From positions 1-64,000 of the forward strand of contig JAFMIU010000010.1 of the NCBI GenBank assembly GCA_017853835.1: 64,000 nucleotides of DNA, written 5' to 3'. Of this stretch, positions 32,527 through 44,351 are shown one piece after another; the stretch's first letter is position 1, and each line of letters starts with the position of its first letter. The position numbers and the translations under genes are program-made. The notes beneath the pieces are model-generated. The model was not told the origin of the DNA. It worked only from the letters and a program-made list of their open reading frames with translations, and ran no database searches. Origin of the DNA: Pirellulales bacterium. Its GTDB lineage: Bacteria; Planctomycetota; Planctomycetia; Pirellulales; UBA1268.

Positions 32527-33750
32527 TCAGGGGGCGACCGGCTCGGCGGCGGCATCGAGCACCGCCTCAAACTCGAACTTTCCGCCCTTCACCACGCTGA
32601 CGGTGAGCGTTCGCATCGTCGTGTCGCCGTTGGCATCGAAGCCCCATCGGCCGAGCGCCCCGTCGAAATCCTGGATGGCCAGCGCCTTGTCGGCAATGGC
32701 GCGGCGATCCTTGGCCCCCACGTCACGAATCGCCTTGAGGGCCACGCAGGTGGCCTCGTACCCATACACCGCATAGGCCTCGGGCAGTTCGCCAAACTTC
32801 TGGCGGTAGCGTTCCACAAACGCCTGCCCCTTGCCCGTGAGCTTCTCCGGGGGAAGGCCGCCAAATGTGACGAAGCACCGTCCTTCGAGATTCGACGCAC
32901 CGGCCGAATCGATGAACACCTGCTCGCGGCATCCGTCGGGCACCATCAGAATCGCGCCGATTCCGGCGCTGGTCATGTCCTTGGCGAGCTGGCCGCCCTT
33001 GCTCTGGGTGGTGCCTCCAAAATAGACGAGGTCGGGATTGGCGGCCTTCACGCTCGCCATGAGCGACTTGAACTCCTGCGCCTTCGCGTCGATCGAATCG
33101 TGCCCCAGCACCTCGATGCCAAGTTCGCGGCACCGTTCGTCGAACAGATCGGCGATTCCTTTGCCATACACCTCGTTGTCGTCGAGGATGTAGACCCGTT
33201 TCACTCCTCGCTGTTTCGCCCAGTCGGCCGACAGTGGCCCCTGCAGATCATCGGCGGGCACCACGCGGGTGTAGTTGAGCCGGCCCGTCGGCCTGTAGAC
33301 CTCGGGCTCCCCGGGGGCCCCGAGCCCCGGCTTCGTGAGGCCGACGGCGGTGTTGGCGGGCGACACCATGAGCAGATCCCCCAGGTTGAGGATCGGCATC
33401 GACACCTTCGCAGCCCCCGAGTTGAACGTGCCGATATAGGCCATCACGTCGGGATCCTGAAGGGCTCGGCGGGCGTTGGCCGCCTCGGACTCGCTGGTCC
33501 ACTGGCCGGCCGCGGCCGTGGAATCGTCGAGATCGAGGTATTCCACCCGAAACGGCCCCACTCGCCCCTCGGCCTCCTCGATCGCCATGCGGATTCCACG
33601 AACGATCGTGTCCGACTGCTGCTTGGCACTGCCCGTGCGGGGCAGGCTCGACACGATCTTCACGAGCGTGGGGTCGGCAGGGCGGCAGCCGGCCACCATG
33701 GCGAGACCCATCACGATTCCTGCGACCCACGAGCGCGTGTTCATGGGCAT
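32527..33750 (-). CDS. livK: branched-chain amino-acid-type solute-binding lipoprotein
   Basis: It is the extracytoplasmic substrate receptor of the importer. The 407-residue product has a lipoprotein signal (WVAGIVMGLAMVAGC, Cys lipidated), then a periplasmic-binding-protein fold of the Leu/Ile/Val type: VKIVSSLPRTGSAKQ, YIGTFNSGAAKVSMP and VYILDDNEVYGKG. The exact ligand (Leu/Ile/Val or another amide or amino acid) cannot be told from sequence. It lies 27 nt after rlmKL, so it may lack its own promoter or have one inside rlmKL. Confidence 0.9.
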   Translation of the reverse strand: MPMNTRSWVAGIVMGLAMVAGCRPADPTLVKIVSSLPRTGSAKQQSDTIVRGIRMAIEEAEGRVGPFRVEYLDLDDSTAAAGQWTSESEAANARRALQDPDVMAYIGTFNSGAAKVSMPILNLGDLLMVSPANTAVGLTKPGLGAPGEPEVYRPTGRLNYTRVVPADDLQGPLSADWAKQRGVKRVYILDDNEVYGKGIADLFDERCRELGIEVLGHDSIDAKAQEFKSLMASVKAANPDLVYFGGTTQSKGGQLAKDMTSAGIGAILMVPDGCREQVFIDSAGASNLEGRCFVTFGGLPPEKLTGKGQAFVERYRQKFGELPEAYAVYGYEATCVALKAIRDVGAKDRRAIADKALAIQDFDGALGRWGFDANGDTTMRTLTVSVVKGGKFEFEAVLDAAAEPVAP

Positions 33751-33777
33751 GAATGTAGAACCGGCATCAAAACCGAG

Positions 33778-36126
33778 TCAAACCGGCTCCTTCCGCACCA
33801 ACCGCCACGCGCGATGGATGCGCTCGTTCCGAAAATCTTCCGGAATGGTCCGGTTGGTGATCTCGCGGATCGTGAACGCCTCCGCGAGCCGATCGCTGTC
33901 GAGGTGAAATCGTCGAAAGTTGGTTGAAAAGTAGACGACCCCACCCGGCGAAAGGTTCTGGGACACGAGGCCGAGGAGCTCCGCGTGATCGGCCTGAACA
34001 TCCCAGGGTGTTTCGCTTCGGGCTGATCGCGAGTGAGTGGGCGGATCGACGACGACGAGATCGAAGGGTGGCTCGCCACGCCGTGTGCGATGGAGCAGGA
34101 AGGCCCGGGACTCGTCGCGAACCGTGCGATGGCAGCCCGCATCCTTGAAGCCATTGCGGGAGAGGTTGGTACGGGTCCACTCGAGGTAGGTGTTGGAAAG
34201 ATCGACGCTCGTCGTCTCGGTCGCCCCACCGGCGGCGGCATAGACCGAAAAGCTTCCCGTGTAGCAGAAGAGGTTCAGGACCCGCTTTCCTGAAGCCTCG
34301 CCTCGCACCAGGGAGCGGGTGATCCGGTGGTCGAGAAACAGGCCGGTGTCGAGGTAATCGGAGAGGTTGCATTCAAAGGCCAGCCCCCCCTCCCTCACCG
34401 TCACGAGGGCCTGCCGACCCTCGACCTTCTCATACTGCGTGCCCCCGCGCTGCCGCTTCCGCATCTTGAGAAAGGCCTGATGCGGCGGCACGCCAAGCTC
34501 CGCACAGGCCGCCTCGAGCATGCGGTCGAGCCACACCTCGTGCTCCACGTCGGTTCGCTCGTGCGGCCGCTCGTATTCGGCGGCATGAAGCCAGCCGGCA
34601 TACCAGTCGATGGCCAGCGGAATCTCGGGGATGTCGCGGTCGTACACACGAAAGGCCTCGATCTCCTGACGTCGCGCCCACTTCGCAAGATGCTTGAAAC
34701 GCTTCGCGAGCCGCCGACGGAAGTCGCCGATCTGGTCGGCGGTCGTGCGGCCCGTGGATCGGCCCGGGCTCCGTGCCGCAGGATCGCCATCGTCCGGCAT
34801 GTCGACCGCGGTCGCCGGAGGAACGTCGGCACCAGAAACATCTCTCTGCCCCTCGCCAGCCAGCGCACCAGGCGCAGCCGAGGGCCCTCGATCGCGAATG
34901 GTCAGTTCCAAGAGTTTGCAGGCGATCGGCCCATTCATCAGCGGAATGCGGTGGCTTGGACGAAGGCCGAGATTCGCAAGCGCCGGCGTGTCGGCGGCCA
35001 GGATCGCTGCCCGCCACCCACCGCAGCGGTGCACGAGCCAGTCGCCCAGCCTGCGAAAGAGCGCCCCGGCCCTCGGCAGAGGAAGGCGTTCCCCGTAGGG
35101 CGGGTTCGTCACGACGAGCCCCGGCTGGCCCGAGGGCATCACTTCCTCGAAGTGACACTGCTCGATCGCGACGCTGCCGCTCACTCCCGCCGCGTCGGCA
35201 CATGCTCGGGCGGCTTCCACGGCCTTCGGATCGAGATCACTCGCCTGAAAGAGGCTCGCCGGTGAGATCACGCGAGCCTCCATCCCGGCAACGAGCCGTT
35301 CCACGAGCCCACGGTCGCAGTCTCGAAACCGGGTGAAGCCGTGCCCACCGCGGCGGGCACGCCAGAGCCCGGGCGCCATGCCTGACGCAATCGTTGCCCC
35401 CTCGATCACGAGGGTACCGGAGCCACACATGGGATCGAGGAGTGGCTCGCCGCTCGTGGGCGACTCGGCGTCGCCGGGCCGCCACCAGCCTGCGATCGCC
35501 AGGATGCCGGCAGCGAGCACTTCGGAGACCGGTGCCTCAACCTCGCCTACCCGCCATCCCCGTTGGTGGAGCGACCGGCCGGCGGCATCACGAAAAATGG
35601 TGGCCACGTTGCCAACACAATGGAGCGCCAGTCGCAGGGTCGCCCCGCGCAGCTGCACGCTCGGCCGCTTGCCGCTGGGGGTGCGCAGCTGATCGACAAC
35701 GGCATCCTTCACAATCTGTGCGGCGTAGAGCGAGTGGGTCAGGAAGGTGTCGTGGATGGCGGCGTCAACGCGGAGCGAGTCGGAAACCTTGAGCTGCTCG
35801 GTCCAGTCGACCTCCTGCATCGCGTTGTAGAGGCTTTCGGGGGAGTCCACCCGAAACCGGCCGAGTGGTTCGAGCACGCGAATGGCGGTGCGGCATTCGA
35901 GCACGGCCCGATAGAGCGTTTCGCGTTCGCCGCCAGGGCTGGCCGAAAACTCGATCGTGCGACGCCCGATCCGGAGATCGCATGCCCCGATGCCCTCGAG
36001 TTCGCGGGCCAGCACCCACTCCAGTCCGTCGAGCGTTCGCGCGGTGAACCGGGGAGGGTCGTCGATCGACGGCGCCGCCAAAGGCCTCGGCGGCACGGGC
36101 ACGGCGGGAAACGGCATGGGCTGCAT
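33778..36126 (-). CDS. rlmL: bifunctional 23S rRNA methyltransferase RlmKL
   Basis: In E. coli the fused enzyme makes m2G2445 (RlmL) and m7G2069 (RlmK) in 23S rRNA. The 782-residue product has a THUMP-type N-terminal domain (residues 20-200), a first Rossmann methyltransferase with LLDPMCGSGTLVIEGA and the base-binding TNPPYGERLP, then a second methyltransferase with VLNLFCYTGSFSVYAA and VVDPPTHSRS. Both catalytic halves look intact, and the length is slightly above the E. coli enzyme (702). It lies between a PEP-CTERM gene (35 nt upstream) and livK. Confidence 0.92.
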   Translation of the reverse strand: MQPMPFPAVPVPPRPLAAPSIDDPPRFTARTLDGLEWVLARELEGIGACDLRIGRRTIEFSASPGGERETLYRAVLECRTAIRVLEPLGRFRVDSPESLYNAMQEVDWTEQLKVSDSLRVDAAIHDTFLTHSLYAAQIVKDAVVDQLRTPSGKRPSVQLRGATLRLALHCVGNVATIFRDAAGRSLHQRGWRVGEVEAPVSEVLAAGILAIAGWWRPGDAESPTSGEPLLDPMCGSGTLVIEGATIASGMAPGLWRARRGGHGFTRFRDCDRGLVERLVAGMEARVISPASLFQASDLDPKAVEAARACADAAGVSGSVAIEQCHFEEVMPSGQPGLVVTNPPYGERLPLPRAGALFRRLGDWLVHRCGGWRAAILAADTPALANLGLRPSHRIPLMNGPIACKLLELTIRDRGPSAAPGALAGEGQRDVSGADVPPATAVDMPDDGDPAARSPGRSTGRTTADQIGDFRRRLAKRFKHLAKWARRQEIEAFRVYDRDIPEIPLAIDWYAGWLHAAEYERPHERTDVEHEVWLDRMLEAACAELGVPPHQAFLKMRKRQRGGTQYEKVEGRQALVTVREGGLAFECNLSDYLDTGLFLDHRITRSLVRGEASGKRVLNLFCYTGSFSVYAAAGGATETTSVDLSNTYLEWTRTNLSRNGFKDAGCHRTVRDESRAFLLHRTRRGEPPFDLVVVDPPTHSRSARSETPWDVQADHAELLGLVSQNLSPGGVVYFSTNFRRFHLDSDRLAEAFTIREITNRTIPEDFRNERIHRAWRLVRKEPV

Positions 36127-36161
36127 TGCCGCCCGACTCTACTCCGCAGCCGAGCCTTCTC

Positions 36162-36830
36162 CTATCGGCGTCGACGAACGCCGACCAATCCGCATGCGCC
36201 GAGAACCCCCGTCGCCACCATCGCAAGCGCCGTGGGCTCCGGAACGGCTGTCGTTGTCACCTGCATGTTGAATCCCGTGGTCGGCGACGCGTCCGACCAG
36301 GTGGCACCGTTGTCGGGCGACTGCCAGTTGAAGAAGGTCGGCGTTGGACTGACTGACGACGCAATGGCGGTCGAGTCGTTGTACTTCCAGCTCATTGTGC
36401 TTCCGCCTGATCCGATGAAGGCAAGGGCATACGTGGTGTTCGCCGAGAGCGGGTAGCCGAGCGACGTTCCCGTCACCCATCCATCGCCCCACGCATCGAC
36501 CGACTGAGCGTTGACCACCGTGAGGAGCGATGATCCTGTCAGCTTGTTGGATCCGTCCACCGCAAAGAGTTCGAGCGTGAGCGTGCCTGCCGTCGCCGAC
36601 GAGTTCGATTCGTTGGCATTGCGGACCCATACGCCGACGCTGTCGAGCGTCATGGGCGATGCGCCCGTGCTGAACGTCTGGGAAAGCCGGGTGGCTGCGG
36701 CGCCTTGCTGCCACGGGCCGTCGGATGTTCCCGAGTAGATCAAGTCGGCGTGAAGGGTTCTGCCACCGACAACACCACTCGCCATGAGTCCCAGCACAAA
36801 CGACATCCAAAACGCACGACGAGTTTTCAT
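36162..36830 (-). CDS. PEP-CTERM exported protein (choice-of-anchor type domain)
   Basis: The 222-residue product starts at ATG 36830 with GGAG 6 nt upstream. It has a signal peptide (RRAFWMSFVLGLMASGVVG) and a beta-sandwich-like domain (RLSQTFSTGASPMTLDSVGV, LELFAVDGSNKL, TTYALAFIGSGG) resembling the choice-of-anchor R type. A PEP-CTERM tail VPEPTALAMVATGVLGACG with RRRR follows. It is expected to be processed by an exosortase and displayed outside the cytoplasmic membrane. It has no catalytic motif. Confidence 0.8.
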   Translation of the reverse strand: MKTRRAFWMSFVLGLMASGVVGGRTLHADLIYSGTSDGPWQQGAAATRLSQTFSTGASPMTLDSVGVWVRNANESNSSATAGTLTLELFAVDGSNKLTGSSLLTVVNAQSVDAWGDGWVTGTSLGYPLSANTTYALAFIGSGGSTMSWKYNDSTAIASSVSPTPTFFNWQSPDNGATWSDASPTTGFNMQVTTTAVPEPTALAMVATGVLGACGLVGVRRRR

Positions 36831-37129
36831 GATTGACTCCTACGCGATACTGGTGGGATTGATTGGGGAGTGAGGATGAAACCTCCTCACACCAGTCATT
36901 GATGGTCGGCGGCTGCTCAGAAAAAAGTTCTCACGCTCTTCGAAGTGACGAAACGGGCTCTCGCAGGGACGAACCCGCACGAGATCTCTCACTTGCGTGA
37001 GGAATGGGACGAAGTGGGTTCCAGCAGGGATGAATCGGCGCGGCTTGCGTACCTGATCCCACCCAATTCCAATCAGACCGTTAGGATGGCTTCCATCGCT
37101 CTCCATCTCTCCTATCGTCGCCATGAACT
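36831..37129. promoter_or_regulatory. divergent intergenic region with 5'-UTR hairpin
   Basis: This is a 299-nt gap between the divergent PEP-CTERM and sulfotransferase genes. At 36870-36890 a perfect 7-bp stem (GTGAGGA/TCCTCAC, 7-nt loop) would lie in the leader of the PEP-CTERM mRNA, enclosed by a CTGGTG/CACCAG outer pair. No convincing -35/-10 pair was found on either strand. Confidence 0.35.
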
Positions 37130-37816
37130 GTGCCAAACGCCATGGCGAGAAGGCACCGCGGAATCACCTCCTCCATGCTTCGTCGCTTGTGCCAGATGAT
37201 GAGAAGGGGACAGCATCCGGGCCTCATTCCGCGACAGTTTCGCCGTGACGGGGTGATCTTCATCCACGTGCCCAAATGCGCGGGATCGGCTTTTCTCGAC
37301 GCCTATCTCGGCTGGCAGACAGGGCATATCACGGCCCGCGACTTTCACGCAGCCGATCCGGTCTTCTTTCGATCGGCGTATGTCTTCACGTTGGTGCGCC
37401 ATCCCCTCGCCAGGTTTGTGTCCGCCTACAACCACATCTCGACGGGCGATCTCTGGCCGCAGTTGGCCGAGGCGAGAACAGCCTTGCGGCAGCACGGCGA
37501 GACGCTCACCGAGGTGGCCACGGGCCTGTCGGAACGTTCCGACCTGTTTCAGCTCCCCTGGTTTGCTCCGCAGCACACCTTCCTCGAACTCTGGCCCGGC
37601 GGCCCGCCAGCGGTGAATCGGGTGTTCAAAACCGAGTCGTTCGAGACCGATCTCCAAGTCCTTGCGGCAGAAACAGGCCTGCGGCTCAGGCCGCTCGCCC
37701 CCACCAACCGTCGCGCCCCGCCGAACGGCATCGACAGCGCCAGCCTCCCGCCTCAGGCGGTCGAGAATCTCCGCCGCGTCTACAGCCGCGACTTCACGCT
37801 GTTTGGGTACTACTGA
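37130..37816 (+). CDS. sulfotransferase family protein
   Basis: It probably transfers sulfate from PAPS to a carbohydrate or similar acceptor. The 228-residue product has the 5'-phosphosulfate loop VIFIHVPKCAGSAFLDAYLG (about residues 43-62) and the 3'-phosphate site LVRHPLARFVSAYNH (about 89-103). These are the two hallmarks of carbohydrate-type (Sulfotransfer_2-like) enzymes. It has no signal peptide. The start is unsure: GTG 37130 or ATG 37142 or 37175, none with a clear ribosome binding site. A sulfatase is encoded 13 kb away. Confidence 0.8.
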   Translation: MPNAMARRHRGITSSMLRRLCQMMRRGQHPGLIPRQFRRDGVIFIHVPKCAGSAFLDAYLGWQTGHITARDFHAADPVFFRSAYVFTLVRHPLARFVSAYNHISTGDLWPQLAEARTALRQHGETLTEVATGLSERSDLFQLPWFAPQHTFLELWPGGPPAVNRVFKTESFETDLQVLAAETGLRLRPLAPTNRRAPPNGIDSASLPPQAVENLRRVYSRDFTLFGYY

Positions 37817-38000
37817 CCTCGATCGATCCGTCGGCCCGGCCGCACAATCGATTCAACCCCTCCTATCCGCACGCCGGCCGCTTTTTTCTGCATTTGTGAC
37901 ACTGGAGATGTGACACGGCCGTGGTGGACGGCAACACACCTGATGAAGCGGGGATCATCGACGGCCCCGCACTCCAGAACCCTTGAGAAAGAGCATCATC

Positions 38001-38291
38001 ATGGACAACCAAGCCCTCATCAGTTTGATCGTGAGCCTCGTTGCCGGGGGCGCCGGTGGCAATGCCGTTGGAGCGATTCTCAAAAACAAAAACCTCGGCC
38101 CCATGATCAACACGATCCTGGGCCTCATCGGTGGCGGCATCGGTGGCGAAGTGCTGCCAAAGTTGATCCCCGCCATCGGAGCCCTGATCGGGGAAGGCAA
38201 CCTCGCCGGCACCGGCGGCATCTCGGCGATCGTGGGCGCCCTTCTGCCGCTGATCGTGAGCTTCGTCAAGAAGCCGGCTACTCCCGCCTGA
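38001..38291 (+). CDS. small glycine-zipper membrane protein
   Basis: From ATG 38001 the 96-residue product is almost wholly hydrophobic and glycine-rich: LISLIVSLVAGGAGGNAVGA, ILGLIGGGIGGEVLPKLIPA and GISAIVGALLPLIVSFVKK. Gly-x3-Gly repeats suggest packed membrane helices. I do not assign a function. It is followed by a very strong terminator and has a 184-nt gap upstream, so it is probably a monocistronic, well-expressed gene. Confidence 0.65.
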   Translation: MDNQALISLIVSLVAGGAGGNAVGAILKNKNLGPMINTILGLIGGGIGGEVLPKLIPAIGALIGEGNLAGTGGISAIVGALLPLIVSFVKKPATPA

Positions 38292-38323
38292 CTCTGACGC
38301 CGAGCACAACGCCGTCACATGAC

Positions 38324-38359
38324 ACCGGCCGAGGGGAGCCTTTCCCCTCGGCCGGTTTT
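38324..38359 (+). terminator. strong Rho-independent terminator
   Basis: A perfect 14-bp GC-rich stem (38324-38337 with 38343-38356), a 5-nt loop GCCTT and a TTTT tail end the glycine-zipper gene. Convergent carB ends 24 nt further on, and the hairpin may also stop it, although no T-tract lies on that side. Confidence 0.85.
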
Positions 38360-38382
38360 CGTTGGGTTCACCGCAGTGCTCG

Positions 38383-41649
<3,267 letters not shown>

Positions 41650-41685
41650 GGAGGGGCTCTGCGGGCGGGCAAAACAAATCGCCCG

Positions 41686-41715
41686 AGCCTAGCATTCTCG
41701 GCTGCCACGATTCAA
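41686..41715 (-). promoter_or_regulatory. candidate sigma70 promoter of carB
   Basis: On the minus strand TTGAAT (41715-41710) is followed by 18 nt and then TAGGCT (41691-41686), 37 nt before the carB ATG. On the opposite strand a TACAAT -10-like hexamer (41724-41729) points to ahpD, so the two divergent promoters would overlap. Confidence 0.45.
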
Positions 41716-41767
41716 CGCACGGCTACAATCCCCGTGCCGCAATCGGTTCTTCCAACGGAGTCCCCCC

Positions 41768-42307
41768 ATGTCGTTTCCCACACCCGCCCTCGACGCCTGC
41801 CGCGAACGCCTCTCCGATGAACTCAAAGACATCCGTCTCAATCTTGGCTCCGTGCTGACGGGTGAGAACCTGATGCCGGCCCAGGCGTTTGGCGTGGCGA
41901 TTGCCGCGGCTCGCTTCGTACAGTGCGCGGAGCTCGTCACCGCCCTCGAGAGCGACCTTCGAAGCGGCGCCGGGGTGACGGCCGCCGCGGTGGTCTCCGA
42001 CGCGATCGCGTCGGCGGGTCTGATGGCCATGAACACGGTCTACTACCGATTCCGCCACATGCTCGGCAAGGAGACCTACGAGGCCCGTTCGCCGAGGCTG
42101 CGAATGAGCCGGCTCGCCCAGCCGGCCACGAGCAAGCTCGACTTCGAACTCATGAGCCTTGCCTGCGCGGCCCTCGCGGGCTGTGAACTCTGCATCAAGA
42201 ACCATGAGGCAAGCCTCGTGCATCTCGGTGCGAGCGAGGATGCCTGCCACGACGCGGTTCGCATCGCCGCGGTGATCAACGCCGCCTCCTGCGGCCTCGC
42301 CAGCTAA
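41768..42307 (+). CDS. ahpD: alkylhydroperoxidase AhpD / carboxymuconolactone-decarboxylase family protein
   Basis: AhpD-type proteins reduce AhpC or act as thiol peroxidases through a CxxC pair. The 179-residue helical product contains CELCIKNHEASLVHLG with the Cys-x2-Cys and downstream His, and AVRIAAVINAASCGLA, typical of the AhpD fold. Its length matches AhpD (about 175). The start ATG 41768 has GGAG 8 nt upstream. No ahpC is adjacent, so the electron partner is unknown. Confidence 0.85.
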   Translation: MSFPTPALDACRERLSDELKDIRLNLGSVLTGENLMPAQAFGVAIAAARFVQCAELVTALESDLRSGAGVTAAAVVSDAIASAGLMAMNTVYYRFRHMLGKETYEARSPRLRMSRLAQPATSKLDFELMSLACAALAGCELCIKNHEASLVHLGASEDACHDAVRIAAVINAASCGLAS

Positions 42308-42320
42308 TACAAGCCCGCAT

Positions 42321-42350
42321 GTGAAGCTCACGCCGTTGGGCTTCCACGGA
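42321..42350. repeat. half copy of the dispersed palindromic repeat
   Basis: GAAGCTCACGCCGTTGGGCT lies just after ahpD. It opens a 417-nt gene-free stretch (42308-42724) filled by this half element, the 135-bp inverted-repeat element and an 86-bp tandem repeat. Confidence 0.6.
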
Positions 42351-42383
42351 GCATCCACAATCGCCCCGCTGTGCGACCAGCGA

Positions 42384-42518
42384 GGGGTTGCCCACGCCCC
42401 GGGAGACGGCGTAACTGCCGAGCGAGAGCCAGGATGGCGGAGCGAAGGCAGTTCCGAGCGAGCCCGAGGGCATGGATGCCCGAAGCGAGCGTCCGGCGGA
42501 CGGGGTGTGGGCAACCCC
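42384..42518. repeat. 135-bp element with terminal inverted repeats, copy 2
   Basis: The ends GGGGTTGCCCACGCCCCG and CGGGGTGTGGGCAACCCC are inverted repeats whose single mismatch is a G-T type that would still pair as G-U in RNA. The interior is highly similar to the copy at 28228-28360. Its right end is the start of the 86-bp tandem repeat. Confidence 0.75.
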
Positions 42519-42690
42519 GAAGCGTGCCACCACGCAAGCGGCTCAAGCCGGAGCCGACGCCGGGACGGTGGCGACGGCGCGACCATCAGCGTGTGGGCAA
42601 CCCCGAAGCGTGCCACCACGCAAGCGGCTCAAGCCGGAGCCGACGCCGGGACGGTGGCGACGGCGCGAAAGTCAGCGTGTGGGCAACCCC
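42505..42690. repeat. 86-bp tandem repeat, two full copies and a partial third
   Basis: Copies begin with GTGTGGGCAACCCC at 42505, 42591 and 42677 (period 86). The unit continues GAAGCGTGCCACCACGCAAG and then a GC-rich tract. The two complete copies differ in only a few bases near the right end. The block overlaps the end of the 135-bp element and stops 35 nt before the DUF971 gene end. Confidence 0.85.
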
Positions 42691-42724
42691 AAAACGATGC
42701 CCATCGCCACCCCGGCCGCTTGGC

Positions 42725-43036
42725 TCAGGCGAGTTCGCGGAGGTAGTCGAGCGTGTAGATGCCGGTGTCGTGGCCGTCGGAAAAAGCGATCGAGTAGGCA
42801 TACTGGCCCACGGGCTTCATGCCGAGCACCACGAGCGGTGCAATCTCCTCGGGACGGAGCACCTGCAGGAGTGGCGGCGACGGCGGTTCGGCCGTTCGTT
42901 TCTCCCGGCAGGTGGCGCAGGGACAGGCCTCACGGAGCAGCCGCGGCGAATAGGCCCCCGTCGTGCCGTCACTCCAGACGATCTCGATGCCGTCGTCGGG
43001 CGTGCGGCGGATGGCGGTGGGAGTGGGTTGGGTCAT
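42725..43036 (-). CDS. DUF971 / GBBH-like N-terminal domain protein
   Basis: The 103-residue protein matches the small domain found at the N-terminus of gamma-butyrobetaine hydroxylases and as stand-alone DUF971: IRRTPDDGIEIVWSDG, YSPRLLREACPCATCRE with a Cys cluster that could bind metal, and the C-terminal YAYSIAFSDGHDTGIYTLDY. Stand-alone members are often near Fe-S or Mrp genes. Here it is translationally coupled (4-nt overlap) to the PaaK-like ligase. The function is unknown. Confidence 0.85.
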   Translation of the reverse strand: MTQPTPTAIRRTPDDGIEIVWSDGTTGAYSPRLLREACPCATCREKRTAEPPSPPLLQVLRPEEIAPLVVLGMKPVGQYAYSIAFSDGHDTGIYTLDYLRELA

Positions 43037-44343
43037 AAATCGCTCCGTTTCGTGCCAGCCCGGCGATCGACGAATCGCCGTCCCTTCCCCTCGAATCGCG
43101 GCAGGCTGCCGATCGGCACCGTTCGCACGTCGATGCGAAGGCCGAGCCGATTCCGAAGCTCGCAGGCCACCCGGGCAGGCTCGCCCAGGCGATCCTCCAC
43201 TTCGAGCGAGAGTTCGTCGAGGCTCTCGCTGGTGGTGGCGGTGAGGCGGTGTTCAACCACTTCGGGAAAGCTTCGCACGATTTCGTCGATCGCCTGCGGA
43301 AACACGTTGACGCCCCGGATCACGAGCATGTCGTCGGTGCGTCCGAGGATGCCACCGTCGAGCCGAACCCATGCACACGCCCCGGCGGCCACATCGGCCG
43401 GCGTGGCCCAGCTCGGCCGCACGACGTCACCGGTGCGGTATCGCACCATCGGGCAGCCCGATCGCCCGAGCGTCGTGAGGACGAGCTCGGCGAGCTCCTC
43501 GGGCTTCGCGGGGCCACCCGTCGCCAGCGAGAGGAACTCTGGGTGAAACCACTCCTCGATCACGTCGAGGCCGTCACCGCGCACGTCGCCAACGCCCCAC
43601 GGCCCGACCTCCGTCGCTCCGGCATGATCGAGCACCTCGGCATCCCAGGCCGACGCGATTCGGGACCGAGTCGCCGGCACGGAGCCGCCGGGTTCGCCCG
43701 CCACGATCACGAGCCTGACGCCAAGCGCGGAGAGGTCGATCTTCGCGTCTGCGGCCACCTCCGCGAGATGGAGGGCGTAGCTCGGTGTGGCAACGAGCAC
43801 GGTCGCCGCAGTGCGCCGCATGACGTCGAGCCTCGCGAGGCTTGTCAGGCCACCCGCCGGCACGGCCAGCGCTCCGCGCGCCACCACCGCGTCGAAGGCA
43901 CTCCAGAAGCCGACATAGGGACCGAAGGAGGATGCCACGACCACACGGTCGTTCTTCGTGACGCCGCCTCGGTCGAGGATGAGCCGCCAACAGTCCATCC
44001 ACCAGGCCCAATCGTCGGCTGTGTCCCAGACGGGCAGAGGGCTGCCGTGCGTGCCGCTCGTTTGGTGGTAGCGAACATACCGCGTGGCATCCCAGGTGAG
44101 GTTGGCCGGACGCCCGTGGGTGCCCGCCGCCTCGACGAGTTCGTCCTTGTAGGTGAAGGGCCAGTCGGCGAGATCGTCGAGCGACCGAATGCCCGCCGGG
44201 TTGGCGAGCCCCGCAAACTTGGAGGCGTAGAACGCGTTCGACGGCAGAACTGCTCGCAGCAGCCCCCGCAGTCGATCGAGCTTGAGCGCATCGAGCGAGG
44301 CCCGGGGCGCAGCGGCACGGGGAGGACGGGGGTCGCGGTTCAT
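43033..44343 (-). CDS. phenylacetate-CoA-ligase-like adenylate-forming enzyme
   Basis: From ATG 44343 the product is 436 residues, the PaaK length. It has the N-terminal FYASKFAGL block, the ATP loop YHQTSGTHGSPLPVW, an acidic E-x-W-G-type region (HAGATEVGPWG), YRTGDVV and the C-terminal GGILGRTDDMLVIRGVNVFP and LPRFEGKGRR. PaaK-like enzymes activate aryl acids to CoA thioesters, and the true substrate here is open. A much longer frame to 45135 exists but overlaps the lipoprotein gene and is not PaaK-like. It lies 8 nt after the lipoprotein. Confidence 0.85.
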   Translation of the reverse strand: MNRDPRPPRAAAPRASLDALKLDRLRGLLRAVLPSNAFYASKFAGLANPAGIRSLDDLADWPFTYKDELVEAAGTHGRPANLTWDATRYVRYHQTSGTHGSPLPVWDTADDWAWWMDCWRLILDRGGVTKNDRVVVASSFGPYVGFWSAFDAVVARGALAVPAGGLTSLARLDVMRRTAATVLVATPSYALHLAEVAADAKIDLSALGVRLVIVAGEPGGSVPATRSRIASAWDAEVLDHAGATEVGPWGVGDVRGDGLDVIEEWFHPEFLSLATGGPAKPEELAELVLTTLGRSGCPMVRYRTGDVVRPSWATPADVAAGACAWVRLDGGILGRTDDMLVIRGVNVFPQAIDEIVRSFPEVVEHRLTATTSESLDELSLEVEDRLGEPARVACELRNRLGLRIDVRTVPIGSLPRFEGKGRRFVDRRAGTKRSDL

Positions 44344-44351
44344 CCCGTTGA

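Noticed and set aside
33625..33640. TTGGCACTGC as a second sigma54 promoter
   Set aside because: It lies inside livK on the opposite strand, faces no gene start, and lacks a GC at the -12 distance.
42505..42690. Possible CRISPR array
   Set aside because: Repeats are contiguous 86-bp units with no unique spacers and no cas genes nearby. The 160-bp repeat at 24421 fails for the same reason.
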